Of a stretch of DNA of 64,000 nucleotides, positions 42,222 to 54,287 are shown piece by piece. Every line of letters begins with the position of its first letter. Positions within the stretch are counted from its first letter, which is position 1. The notes under the pieces were generated by a model, which was not told where the DNA came from, did not search any database, and saw only the letters and a list, made by a program, of their open reading frames with translations. The position numbers and the translations under genes are program-made. This DNA is from Microdochium bolleyi (Eukaryota; Ascomycota; Sordariomycetes; Xylariales; Microdochiaceae): assembly GCA_001566295.1 (NCBI GenBank), contig KQ964248.1:1984001-2048000 (forward strand). Direction: 5' to 3'.

Positions 42222-45200
42222 TTACTTCATCTCAGATATCTCCAGATCGTGCTTCTCTGCATCCGCCGCCGCACCGCGACTGTCGTTGGAGGTGACCCTG
42301 CCGGCGGTGAGCGCGGCCGACGCGCTGAGGATGTCTTCGGCACGGATGCCGCTGCGGTCGCACATGCCGCGGAAGATGCCTCCTTCCTTCTTCCACAGGT
42401 TAATCGGCGAGTCCATCTCGGCGATCTGGCCGGCGTCCATGACGCAGATGCGGTCGTAGCCGATGATGGTGCGCAGCCGGTGGGCGATGCACAGCAACGT
42501 CTTGCCCCGGAAGCCGGTCGCCATGGTGGCCTGGATCTTCTCGTCCGTCTCCATGTCGACCGACGACGTGGCCTCGTCGCAGATGATGATGCGGCTGCCA
42601 CGCACGAGGGCGCGCGCGAGAGCCATCATCTGCCGCTGGCCGAGAGAGAAGTTGAGTCCGTCCTCTTCCACCTGGCTGTCTAGGTGGATGCGTGTCGGGT
42701 CCTTTTCGTCGATGTTTGCGTCTGCGGGCACCAGATCTGCTTGTCGCAGTGCGGACCACAATGCCAGATCCGTGTGCTCATTGAATGGATCAAGATTGCT
42801 GCGGACCGTACCGCGGAAGAGTGTCGGGTCTTGCGGGATGATGGCCAGCCGTGAACGCAGATCGTGGAGACCTAGCGTGGAGATATCGAGCCCGTCGATG
42901 GTAATGTGCCCACCGGAAATCTCGACAAGGCGGAAGAGTGTCGACATGATGGAACTCTTTCCAGCACCAGTGCGACCAACGACTCCTATGCGCTCGCCGC
43001 CCTTGATGTGCATGGAAAGTCCTTTGAGAACGAGCGGAAGCCCGGCCCGGTACCGCATTTCGACGTTATCGAAGACGATCTCGCCCTTCTCGGGCCAGGA
43101 AGGTCGAACATCGACCGTGTGCTCTGGAGCTTCTTCCTCAAGCGAATTGCCGTAGTAGAGGATGCGCTCGACGGCATTCATGCCGTTCTCGACTTCGGCA
43201 AGCTGGCGTACAGTGAACTGGATCATCTGCACAATCGCGAGGATGTAACTGAGTACGAGACCGCCAATGGAGGGGTCGACACTGAACCTGGAGGTGACGA
43301 CCAGGATCGCTGTGGTGAAGACCAGAAGATTGCCGATGAGATCGAGGCGCATCGACAGCCAACGCTGATTACTGAAGGTCAGGTAGTATGCGGCGTTCAT
43401 CTCGTCAATGGCGACTCGCAGATCATCCACGAACTTGTCCTTGAGTCCATATGCTCGAATCGAAGCCACTCCGTTCAGGCCCTCGGCGAACTTGGCGAAC
43501 ACGACAGAGCGCAACACAGACTCGAAGCGCTTGACCTCACGAGCCGAGGAGCGGTAGTAGGAGGAGGCGAGCAGGAAGATGATGAGCAGCGGAACCAGCG
43601 CCACGGCGAACCAGTGAAAGAAGGCAATGATGAGTGCAAACACCGATATGATCATCGCCAGAGTGAAGAAATACATGCGAATGGCGTCTGTCAAGTTGTT
43701 GTCCATGACATCAACGTCTCGCGAGAACCTGTTCGTGATGCGGCCGAGGGGAGTCGTGTCGAAGAACGACATCGGCGCACGGAGTGTCCGCTGAACAGCC
43801 TTCCCTAGCAGTTTCCTGCTGGCTCTCGTGCCCAGCATGGTGAGGTAGATCGAGAATGTGAACATGAGGAGACACTGCACCGTACCAAGCGCGACGTAGC
43901 CTGCGATGTAGATATTTTCGCTGAGCGCGAACTTGTTCGACGTCCACCAAGACAGCCACAAACTCGTGGCGAGATTTGCGCCTTGTGAGAGGATGAGAAC
44001 GAAAATGGACAATGGGGCGTTGAGGATGGTGCCGGAGGCTCGGACATAGGCTCCATATGTTGACCACGGAACGCTTGCGACGGCACGCTCCTCAGCCTGC
44101 ATCAGACCAGGTGCGCGCTTCTTCTTGGTCTTAGGTTTGTCGTCGGGCTTTGACTCAACAGCAGCCGCCTCATCTTCCTCCTCCTCTTTCTCGACGTCAG
44201 TCGATTCCATGAGCTGTCTGAACCCGGCATGGTTCGCTCTCAGGTTCTCGAAAGTATCGACCGCCTGAATCTTGCCACCTTCCATCCAGACAATTCTATC
44301 AACGCGGTTGAGAACCCAGAGTTGATGGGTTGCGAGGATACGGCACTTATCCTTCAAAAGGCCAAGAATGGCATTGTCGAAGATATGGCGGCCAACGTGG
44401 GCATCGACGGCGCTGAGTGGATCGTCCATGAGAACAATGTCCGCATCAAAGTAAATAGCTCTAGCAATATTGAGGCGTTGCTTCTGGCCACCAGAAATCG
44501 TGATACCTCTCTCGCCGATTTCCGTGGCGTCACCGTTCGGGAGCATGTCGAGGTCTTGTTGCAGAGCGCAGCTACATAATGATTGTTAGTCGATATATAA
44601 GAGATCTGAAAAAGCTACTGAAGAAGGTCAGAAACTTACGCATTGATGACTTCCTTGTACCAGGCACGGTCCAATTCTTTGCCGAAAAGAATGTTCTCTC
44701 GAAGCGTAGCGTTCTGGATCCAGGCATACTGTGGGCAGAAAGCCCTGGATGCTCCCAAGACAATCTCGCCCTCAGTCTTGCGCATGTCTCCAGCGAGAGC
44801 TGCAAGTAGTGATGTCTTTCCACTTCCGACGCTACCAATCACGGCGATCAACTCCTTGCGTCCAATGGCCAGATTGAGGTCCTGGATCTTGAAAGGCTCG
44901 CGCTCTTCGACCAGAGTGCTTGCCGTATCGTCGCTCTCATCTGTACCCTTCAATGGCTTCGGCGTGTTGGCGCTCTTAGATGACTTCGCACTTTTCTTCT
45001 GAGACGCCGCGTTCTTATCGCCACCGACGTTCACTGGTGAGGCATGAGGGTCTTGGGTGGTGCTCCGTTCCCAGGTAAAGCTGGCCCCGTTGAGCTCAAC
45101 GGCGTGCGTGTTTTCGGGATCATGGACAGCGACATCGCCCTGCTCTTCGGCCAGCAGAAACTCCTGAATACGCTGGATAGATTGCCAGGCGTCTGTTACC

Positions 45201-46807
45201 TGGCCAATGACCAAGGGAAGCAAGTTGAGCGGCATGCGCAGTCCGTTGAACAGAGCGAGGGACGAGAAGACTTCGGCGGGGGCCAAATTATTGGCAGTTT
45301 TGGAGTAGGTGACGAATGTCAGCATGGAGGCATATATGGGCAGCGACATGGATATCGCATTGATGGCGTTGCGAATAGCGAGCAGGACCTGGATAGAGCG
45401 GATTTCGCTGTTGCGAATCTTGTTGAGGCGTTCCATGAACGCCGTTTCCCACCCGAAGTATTTGACAAATCTGACCGACTGCAGGATTTCCTGGGTCAAC
45501 CCAACGCGCTGATCCGTAATCTTGTTGATTCGCGCTCGGCGCCGGAAAAGAGCCTTGATAGCGTGTGTCAGGGCAGGGACACCGAGCACGAGAAGTGCGA
45601 AACCAGCGAGTGCGCTGTACGACAAGTTGACAATGAGCAGTGCAAGTGTGATGATGCATTGTATCGGGGCCGTCCAGATCATGTGGAACAGAGCTGAAGC
45701 TTGGTCGACGCGGTACGTGTCGACACTCATTAAGTTAACGACACGGCCGTTCCCCCAGCCCTGACCTTCGCCGATGACGCCCTTCTTGTCTTTTGCTGCG
45801 TTCTTGTCGGTCTTGTTGTTGTCTGGTGTTTTCTTGCTCTTGCCCTTTTCGTCCGTCGAATCCTGCTCCTCGGAGCTCGCTCCATCGGTGATCGCCTTGC
45901 CTCCGGCTCTAGCTCGACCCGAGATGACCATTGACTTTTCGAAAACCATGCTGATGAGAACAGCACGAGTCTGGCCGCCTATCATCATGCCGCGATAGAT
46001 GAAGTGGTTGACTCCCAAGCTCTGGCAAATCTGCATGATTGTGACGCCAAACGCAAGACCGACTCCGGGCCCGATGGCAGGAGCAGGCTCGCCTCGCTGA
46101 GCGGCATTCCAGGCATTCGTAGCAAATTGGATGAGAAATCGCAGCGTGAAAGGCGAGACCACCTGGAAGATGGAAGACACGAGCTGGCAGAAACCGCCGA
46201 ACCAGAACTCCCAGAAGAAGGACTCATGGAGAGCCCACAGCAGCGGGTACTTGTCCCCCGCAGCGATGTGCTTCTCAAACGCCTTCTGGGTGCGGATTGT
46301 CATGAGCTCTGCTTTGCGGTCCGGGTTGGCTGTCCACAGGTCATCCTGAGTGAGTGGTCTCTTGTACCCGACGTCCATGATGGGCGCCATCCACTGGAAG
46401 GTCAACTTGCTCCAGAAACCTGCGCCGTACTCTCTGCTGACCTGTCGCTCCTCGGGGATCGGCGGGACCTTGCCCCAGCGAAGGGGATTTGGAGTCTTGT
46501 ACCATGGCTTGTCTGAGCCCGGGTGGACATTGAGCTGCCTCGATGCTGTGCGTGTGACGGCGCTGGTGTCGGTGGCATAGCTCTGGGTGCGGAACATCTC
46601 CTCACGAGCGGCCTGCTTGTCGGCGGGCTCCGCACGCTTGCGAGCTTCTGCATCCTGGTCGATGCTGCTGTCGTCGATGTGGTCTGAAGCTGGTGGCGGC
46701 GAGCCCGGCACTGGGGAAGCGGGCTCTGGACTTGTCGGGGCGTTAACCTGGGTGATGGGGTCTGCGAGCGAGGCGGCCGGCTGCTCGTCGTTCTTGTCGT
46801 GTGCCAT
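42222..46807 (-). CDS. YOR1: ABCC-family full transporter, YOR1 type (multidrug/oligomycin resistance)
   Basis: Exons on the minus strand are 46807-44640 and 44571-42222, giving 1505 residues in TMD1-NBD1-TMD2-NBD2 order with no extra N-terminal TMD0, as in Yor1. The protein should sit in the plasma membrane and export organic anions and drugs. Walker A sites are GSVGSGKTS and GRTGAGKSS. NBD1 has a normal ISGGQKQR signature but VLMDDPLSAVD, where aspartate replaces the catalytic glutamate. NBD2 has FSLGQRQM and IICDEATSSVD. This asymmetry is usual for ABCC pumps. A hydrophilic insert rich in Lys, Asp, Ser and Thr interrupts TMD1 at about residues 310-345, and a second (GGDKNAASQKKSAKSS) lies in NBD1. 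The N-terminal 90 residues are disordered and acidic. Start at 46807 (GCCATGG context). Confidence 0.93.
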
Positions 46808-49800
46808 GGCGTAGCAGGGGCGGCGCTCGACCTGGGACCTGGGGAGGGAAGCCTTGGGGCGACCAAGCAAGGTCTCTGGTCAAGTCAAAACAGACTTGGG
46901 CAATGCTGTGCAGTTGCAGCCAAGATGCCGTTGTGGTCTAGATATGCTCGGATGCCAAGAGATGCAACTGGGGAATCCAGGGCGCCACAGGTTGCAGTTT
47001 GGAACTTGGTCGTCAAAGCTGGTGGAGAGTGCGTTGCAGAGACGTCACAGACACGCAAGAGGTAGTTCTAGGGTGTTCCCAGGTGGCCATGGGCATGGTG
47101 TATGGGGTCTGGCTGAAGAGCAAGGTGTAGATGCTCGAGGCAAGAGGAAGAGGCGCCCTGAGAAACCGAGGAAGGCGATGATGGGGTCCCGGGGCGACAA
47201 GACGACAGGACTGACAGAGAAGCCCGGCGAGGGCCACTCACGGCTCTGAGCACAACCTTTGATTAGCAATCGCGGGCAGGGAAAAGGCGACGGGGAGCCG
47301 ACCCGAGAAACAGTCGCTACGACTGGGTGGAGAAGATGGGAAACTAGAGCAAGAGCGTGGCATGCCAAAGCGAGCCCGAGCCCCGGGGTTAAGCGGACAA
47401 TGCCATGGTACGGCAGGCAATACTCCGAGGGTGCTCTTCGTCATCACGGTCTCCGCCTGCCTGATGATGCCGTGACTCCTGCTGCCCGTGGCGGTCTCGC
47501 GGCGGGGATTGGGGCCACTCGGTCCCGACTGGGCAATTGCAGGCTACTGCATGGCGCCCGCCTTGGCCTGGGGCAGATGGAGACGAGACATCCATGATTC
47601 TGTCCACCACCACCACCACCACCACCAAAAGTTGACTCATGCCTGCCGCGACCACGGGGCAGCTCCCCCTTGACTGTGCTTGACTGTGTCACAGCCCAGC
47701 TGCAAGTGTCAACGGGCCCGGTGCAACCCCGGCAGAGGCACCAGCGGAAGCAGTTCGAGCAAGGCCCACCGCTCTGGGCCGTGGACGCGCACGCCTCTTG
47801 TGTGAAGCGCCCCAAGACGACACACTTGACTCATCGGGATGCGGAAACCCACAACCACAACAGGCGAGCCAGTGACTCTGCAACCATGTTGACATCCTGT
47901 CGTCTCATGTTGCATTCAGGTGGTCAATCGACCCCGGTCCATGTTGTCATCCGCACGCAACCTCCACGCCTCTTGTCAGCTTCTTCATGGACAACTGCGG
48001 AGTCCGCCATCCTGATGAGCCTGTTGAGTCAGCTTAGCTGCCTGGCAGTTCTCCCTCTCTCTGCCGCATCTGCACTTTGGCTGCGACACTCGGACATCGG
48101 GTGTTGTGCAGTGCCGATCCCCGTTGCACCAGACTGCAAGAACGGCACCCTGGGCCAGGTCGGCTAGGCCGGATCCAGCAACTCGGCCCCCTGGCAACTG
48201 CGCCTGCCCACTGAGCCTCCTGACCATCTGCGGCTCGCCGTCGGAACTCGAACTCAGTTCTGCCAATCCCTGGCTCCTTCGGCAACTTCCAGCCCCGTGC
48301 CACGGACTAAGTTTCTTCACCCTGGTTCTTGGACCCCTTCCCTTACTAGGTAGCCCTCCCGACAACTTACCGGATAACAGGACTCTTGACGATTTAATCT
48401 AAACCCCGGTATTCTTGTGTAACCTTCTTCCTCTTCACGAGTTCACTTAGACCGGAGTAACGGGGACCCAGGAGCAATTAGGGTGGGGTCTTGAAACAGG
48501 GCGAAGAACTGACCGTATGGTTCGACACCCTTGCACCAGCGACTACAATCTGTGTGGACATCCCTCTCAAATATGGACTCTGCCCCTGATCTGCGATGTT
48601 GAATGCTTCTCTGGTGTGGTGGTGTAAGTAACTTCCTCGACTCGAGGCAAAGAGTGAGCAATGCAAGACGCCAAGCATGACGGCTGGCCTTCCTCGTAGT
48701 TGGGAGAAGAGTGCTTGCCGGATGGACTCCCCCGCACAAGAGCAGTGGTGGTAAGACAATGCATCAACAACAGTAATGAGAATGTGTCCTTCAAGTGGGC
48801 CAGAATCATTCAATCATACTCTGGAATGCCCCCCTGGACATGCTCCCGTGCAGAGTAAAGTATATATGTCGGGCAGTTAAGGCTCTCAGGCCGACAGGGC
48901 TTCGAGGGACCCTGGGAAAGGTACAAAAGCTTGTTTGAGCCGTCCGTGGCTCACCAATTTCCAACGGCCAGGACAACAGAGACCCTGTCCCTGTTACATA
49001 GCTAAATCTACTGTACTGCACAGACTCATCATGATGCACAGACTGTGATGCAAACCGGGGCTCGGATAGGAGTCTATGTGCACCGCTGAGTTCCCATCGC
49101 CTTCTAGCCTCCTGTGAAGGTTGCAGATGAATGGAGGCCTAAGAGCTGCTCAAACCTCGAGCCGCTCGCCGGTAGTCATACAAGAACCAGAAGCCGTTGT
49201 CGTAATGTGACAGAAGAAGCAGAGCTGGTGGGCATGCTGGTGGTGATGTGCCAATAATGTGACTACATCTGAGTGGACTCTAGACTTTCCGTCTCCATTT
49301 GTACAGGACCTCCGAAGTCGTCCCTAATGTCTTCTGCTCTATCTACTGGTTGCAAGTCACTGAACATCACTACATAATAACGTCGAGCTCGCATTATCTA
49401 GCAGTGGCCACATCAACCGGACCACGTCCTGGCCGATGACTCGAGAGGCCTGTTATCAAATACTTGACCCGCGGACTCGTCGGGCTCATCGTGTGAGGAC
49501 CTGCAGAAACTCCCGACAGCATCGCGGGATAAGGGAGAGGTATCAATTTCCCGCCGGCCCTTGTTTCCCACTAATTGCCCCATGGGTGCCATACTGCCCC
49601 TATGGAACCACAGGAGCAACACTCTCTGAACACAGACTCTCAAAATCGCGCTTCAACGCGCGCCTCCATGCACACCTTGTACGTACTGCACACCGTCCTG
49701 CGTACATGGGAGCAGAAGAGCCGGGCTTGGCTATCCCATCGAAGAGGACCGAACCTTCTATCCCACCTGCGCGGCCCGGGGCCTACTGGCATACAGGGAA

Positions 49801-50320
49801 AGATACCGAACAACAACTCAAGAGGCACAGCAGGACCATGTAAGCCCGGACCAACATCATTTAGCACAAGGGCTATATTTCATCCACATACAAACGATCA
49901 GACCGGTGGGCAGCCATTTCGGGTGAGTAGGCATGGCGAACGCACAGCATCGACACCATCCTAGGGACCCGAGAGAACTGAAGATGTTAACGTGAATTAA
50001 TCCTCCATGTATACTCGACTAGCACAAATGGACAACATGATTTCCCCCGCGCGCGTGCGCGTGTGCTGTTACTGTCGTACCAGCCCGCAGCAATATGCGC
50101 GAAGACGAAGAGACCCTCCCGTTTTGCTAATTCTAAACCGTACACTCTCTTGTGCTGTCCCAAAACGCCTCGCAAGATTAATGTTGAAAAGAGGAAGGCT
50201 CTCTGAGAGAATCGCCTAAAAGCACGAGTGATATGCCAGCTGGCACTCTAGTAATGATACACTTGAAGTGACGGCCGTCGGGCTTGCTCGGCGTCAAGGA
50301 CTTGGTGCAGAATCCAAGAT
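46808..50320. other. 3.5 kb gene-free block upstream of the ABC transporter
   Basis: This long gap lies between the YOR1-type start and the IES1 3' end. It contains a (CCA)8 repeat at 47604-47627 and otherwise mixed sequence. Open frames up to about 165 codons on both strands lack domains and codon bias. Its length suggests an extended promoter for a regulated transporter gene, or an unrecognised non-coding RNA. Confidence 0.55.
47604..47627. repeat. (CCA)8 triplet repeat
   Basis: Eight perfect CCA units in the gene-free block upstream of the ABC transporter. Confidence 0.9.
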
Positions 50321-52421
50321 TTAATCCTCCTCCGTGGCGTCGCTAGCATCGTCGACATCGTTGAGCGGCACCCGCTGCGTGTCATCGCCGTCGCCGTCCA
50401 TATCATCGTCGAGCTCCTCGTCGTCTTCATCGTCAACGCCACTACCGATGCCCAGAAGCTCCCTGTCCATGTCGTCGAGGTCGTCAGCATCCTCCATGGT
50501 CACGTCGCCGTTGTCCTTGCCGCCATTGAGCTTCGCACGGTGATTTTCTTTCTCATCCTCGTCGCCAGGGGGTGCGCTGTCGCCAGGGCCTTCGTGGTGC
50601 TTGCCATCACCATTGCTGTACCCATACGCATCCGGTCTCCGGGCCGGCTTCACGACGCCTTGCTGGCCTCGTGCCGCCCACCTTGCGAAGCGCCTGTTGA
50701 CTCTCCGCATGGAGGCTGCGTACGTGCTGAACTCTTCGCCAAAGTCATCTTCCTCTGTGCGTAGCGGGCAGATGCCACCGAAGCCCTTGTCGCGGAACAC
50801 GCCGCTGTTCTTATCAGCGGAGTGCATGCGGTAGTCTTCTTCGTCGCTGTCCACAAACGGGTCGTCCATGTTCTCGAGGCGCTTCCGCGCGCGAATAATG
50901 ACGCCTTCCTGCCGTCGAGCCTTGCGCGCTTTGTGCTGCTCTCGTCTCAGTCCGCGATCGAGAATGTGCTCGACACGCTGGCTCCTGTTCCTCTCGACAG
51001 CGAGCTGGTGCGCTGTGGGTGGTCGCGGCTTGCGGCCCATGATACCATCACCGCCGTGGTGCGGGCCTGGTGACGAGCCCTCAAAGATCTGGTATCTGAG
51101 CGAGGCGCCGCCTCTTCGACCACCCAAACCACTCAGGCGGCCCAGACCGCGAGGGGGCGTCGGCGAGCGAAGACTGTCCATGTCAGACTCGTGCTTTGGC
51201 GGTCTTATCCGGGGGAGGATCGCTGCGCTGGGGCTATCCTCTGCGTTGTTCTTCGTTCGTCCACCGCGCTTAGACTGGTGCTCAGCCATGTACGCCTGGT
51301 CAGCCGCGATGATCCGTGCACGGTGCGCCTGTTTCTCCCGGCCAAAGTCCAACTCCTCCTGGGGGTCAATGTTCTCCTGCTCCTCCTGCTCTTCCGTCAT
51401 CTCCTCGAGCCTGGGGATTCCCTGGTTCGCGACGTCGGTGCCATAATCCACGCCGGATCCGAAGGGGTTCTCCTCACAGCCTTCTTCGGTAAAGTCGGAC
51501 TCAAGGTAGAACCACACCACCCACAGGAAGGCATTTGCCCGAGACTGGCTTGTGTACTTGGTCTTCATGACGAGATCGTGGAATTCGAACCCGGGAGGGA
51601 AGTGAAGCTCGGCAACGTGTGCCGCCGACGCGCAGAGGAGGAAGATGAGATTCACGGGGTTCGTGCGTGGTGGGTCGATGTCTTTGAAGTCGCTCAGCTC
51701 ACTCGGCTCCATGCGGTCTTCGGCAGCGCCCTTCAGGATGGACTTGAGTCGAGGTGCATCTTGGAGTTGCTTGTACGCAGAGGCATCCTGGCGGGCCTGC
51801 AACGACGGAATAGCATGGTATGTTCGCAGCTGGGCTCGCATCTCGGGAAAAACTATGACGAAGAATAATTTGTTAGTAGATGGCCATGTGTAGGACTTCG
51901 AAAGCCAGGGCAAACATCAACATACAATTGAGCGTTGTGTTCATGCGTCCGACATTGACCAGCAAGCAGACCATGGCCATGCTCTTCGCGGCTTCTCGAT
52001 CACTAAGCAGTTTGTCGCGGAGCACTTTGCTGGTCTTGCTGCTGCGCGCCATCGTGTCGATGTATAGGTCGGCAAAGTTCTGTTTGGTCGACTTGTCGCT
52101 CTCGTAGTTGTTGGTGAAGACGGCTCGCTCGTCGTCGAAGACGGCCTTGAGGAAGTCATACTGTATGTCTTTTCGCCAGAGCGGCTCGCCGTCGTCCTTC
52201 TTGAGGTGTCTGATCTTGCCCGGCGCACCCGTGAGCGAACCGTCAGCAGCGCCGGCCGCGCCCCGCGATTTACGCTTGCCGCGCTGTGTGGTCTCTGGCT
52301 CCATAACGACACTCGTCTCGAGGTCGCGCTCTGGCGATCGGTGTGATGGCTCTGGTGATGGCGAGTCCGAATAACGGGTTTGGTCGTGCGGCTGGCGCTC
52401 GCTCCGGGGAGAGGCAGACAT
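50321..52421 (-). CDS. IES1: INO80 chromatin-remodelling complex subunit Ies1
   Basis: Exons on the minus strand are 52421-51926 and 51852-50321, giving 675 residues. Ies1 is a fungal-specific subunit of the INO80 nucleosome remodeller. The conserved core is in the first half: KKDDGEPLWRKDIQYDFLKAVFDDE, YIDTMARSSKTSKVLRDKLL, FFPEMRAQLRTYHAIP, NPVNLIFLLCASAAHVAELHFPPG and NAFLWVVWFYLESDFTEEG. The second half is charged and disordered, with Arg-rich segments and a strongly acidic C-terminus. The intron is 73 nt and joins AAT-T to TT in phase, restoring the LNFFPEMRAQ run. The start MSASPRSERQPHDQ is the first ATG of the frame. Confidence 0.9.
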
Positions 52422-54287
52422 CGTGGGCGAGTGTGGCGACCGCAGCGCAGTCGTCAGGTAGGTAGGGACCGAGGGCTGTCAAAGAATAGATTGTTGTGAG
52501 AATCAAGGTCCGGTGGCGCCGCGACACGGTTGGGCAGTCTGAATGTGTCACAGAACCCTCGCAGGCAGTCGTGCAAAAGAACTCCCGACAATGGTAGAGA
52601 AGGAATTGAGATGGTTGCGGATGCGAAAGGAGTGGGTGATGTGGGATGAGCACATGGACGGGGCGCTGGTCGATGCTCCCGGCTATCTCTCGACGCTGGG
52701 TGATGGGTTGAAAGAAGTGCGCATGGCATTAACAGGAACGAGGCTCGCTTGCGGATCACCATATCATGAGCTTCTCCGTGCTCGCGTCCAGGCGGCCGGC
52801 GCGCTTCTCCCTTGCAATGGGCGTGTGTGCTCAGGTGCAGGGGTCCGGTCTGCTTGAGCCCATTGATGTGGGACGTCAGCCGCTCGGTCATCCTCAAGAC
52901 CAAAGACTGGGCAGGCACTTCCAGCTTACCCGGGAACCGCTCCTTCAACCTCTCCACTTGGGTGCGTCGGGTGACGTATACTTACACCTGCAAAACACAG
53001 ACTTCGACCCGGAAGGATCTACCGGTGATTATTGCGGATCGTGCAAGCCTGAACGATCAGATTTTGGTACAAGCGAGACCTCTTCTGATCCACGCAAAAC
53101 GCAGGTTGTCTGCACATATGATCACGCATCCATGTCCCCTTTCTGTGTTGAACGATATGGCACATGACAAGACATGATTTTGGAGTTCTTGACGTGACGC
53201 AACGGCGGCGTACTGAACGCGCGTGCTCTTAGTATTCGTAAAAAAAATTCCTTGTCACATGAGGAACAGTGCAGAGGACACAGGAGCATTTGCGCAGGGT
53301 ACAAAACTATTATTTTTGTTTGGAGATCTCAAGTCATTTCATGAGGACTTCTGAAATCTGCTCTGGGACTGACACCCGAACGGCCTCCAGCCCCTTGCAA
53401 TCGATATCCGCTATGAGCGCCAGGCAAATTCGTTTGCCCGAGATGGCACCTAGCAGCAAGTGTGCTGCTGATGCTGTTGTTCAAGAGAACAAGCCCCCCT
53501 TTTGAGGCCCGTTCTGTTGCCATGCGCCTGCCGACGTCGACGACAAAAATGTCGCCCGTCAATGTGGCGCCCATGTCAAATACCATTCTATGCTCATAAT
53601 CCTCCATTTCAGGCTCCAATTCCGTGACGGCCCATCAGGGAAATGTCTTGCCTGGGTGAAGATCGAGATGTCCGCTTTTGTCTATGATGTTGGTCATCAA
53701 CCGGCAGCTCAACGATTCGAAAACGCGTCGCCGTGCTCTATCAGAAACAGTAAAACATTTCGTGACCCCTCCCTAAGGGGCAAACAAAGTACATCGAAAC
53801 AGAGACCGTGATCGTCGTAAAAGTCGTGGAGTGGTCGTGGAGAAGTCCACCGACTCTTCTATAGTTCAAAGTCTCTGGAATGGGACTGCCAGCCGAGGTA
53901 CTGTCGTTCTGACCTCTAAGCGTCTCAGGCAGCTGCTCGCATCTATAATCCCCCGCTCTCTTCTATGGGTATCAAGTGTTGGGAGATGCGCAGCTGAAAC
54001 AAAAGACACAATGCCGTCTATCATGTGCTAGAGCCCTAGTGTCATAGAACTCGAACCTGCCGATTCTGACTGAAGGCTGAAAGTCATGTCTGCCGTATGG
54101 AGGGAGGGCCGGAAATGTCGGAATGTCAAAATCGCGTGCCGGGAGATGATGAAAATACATGAAACGCAATCAAATAAAGCAGTGAAATCTGTCGGCTTCT
54201 CGCCGACACGCACACCTGTCGGGTTGTGCGAGACCTCGTTCAATGCTGAGATGTCGTGAACGAGGTCAGGAGACTGGAATGACCAGT
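52422..54287. other. Intergenic region between IES1 and DED1
   Basis: A 1.9 kb gap with IES1 and DED1 on the same strand, so it holds the IES1 promoter and the DED1 3' region. An A-rich run occurs near 53240. No supported gene, RNA or repeat. Confidence 0.55.
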
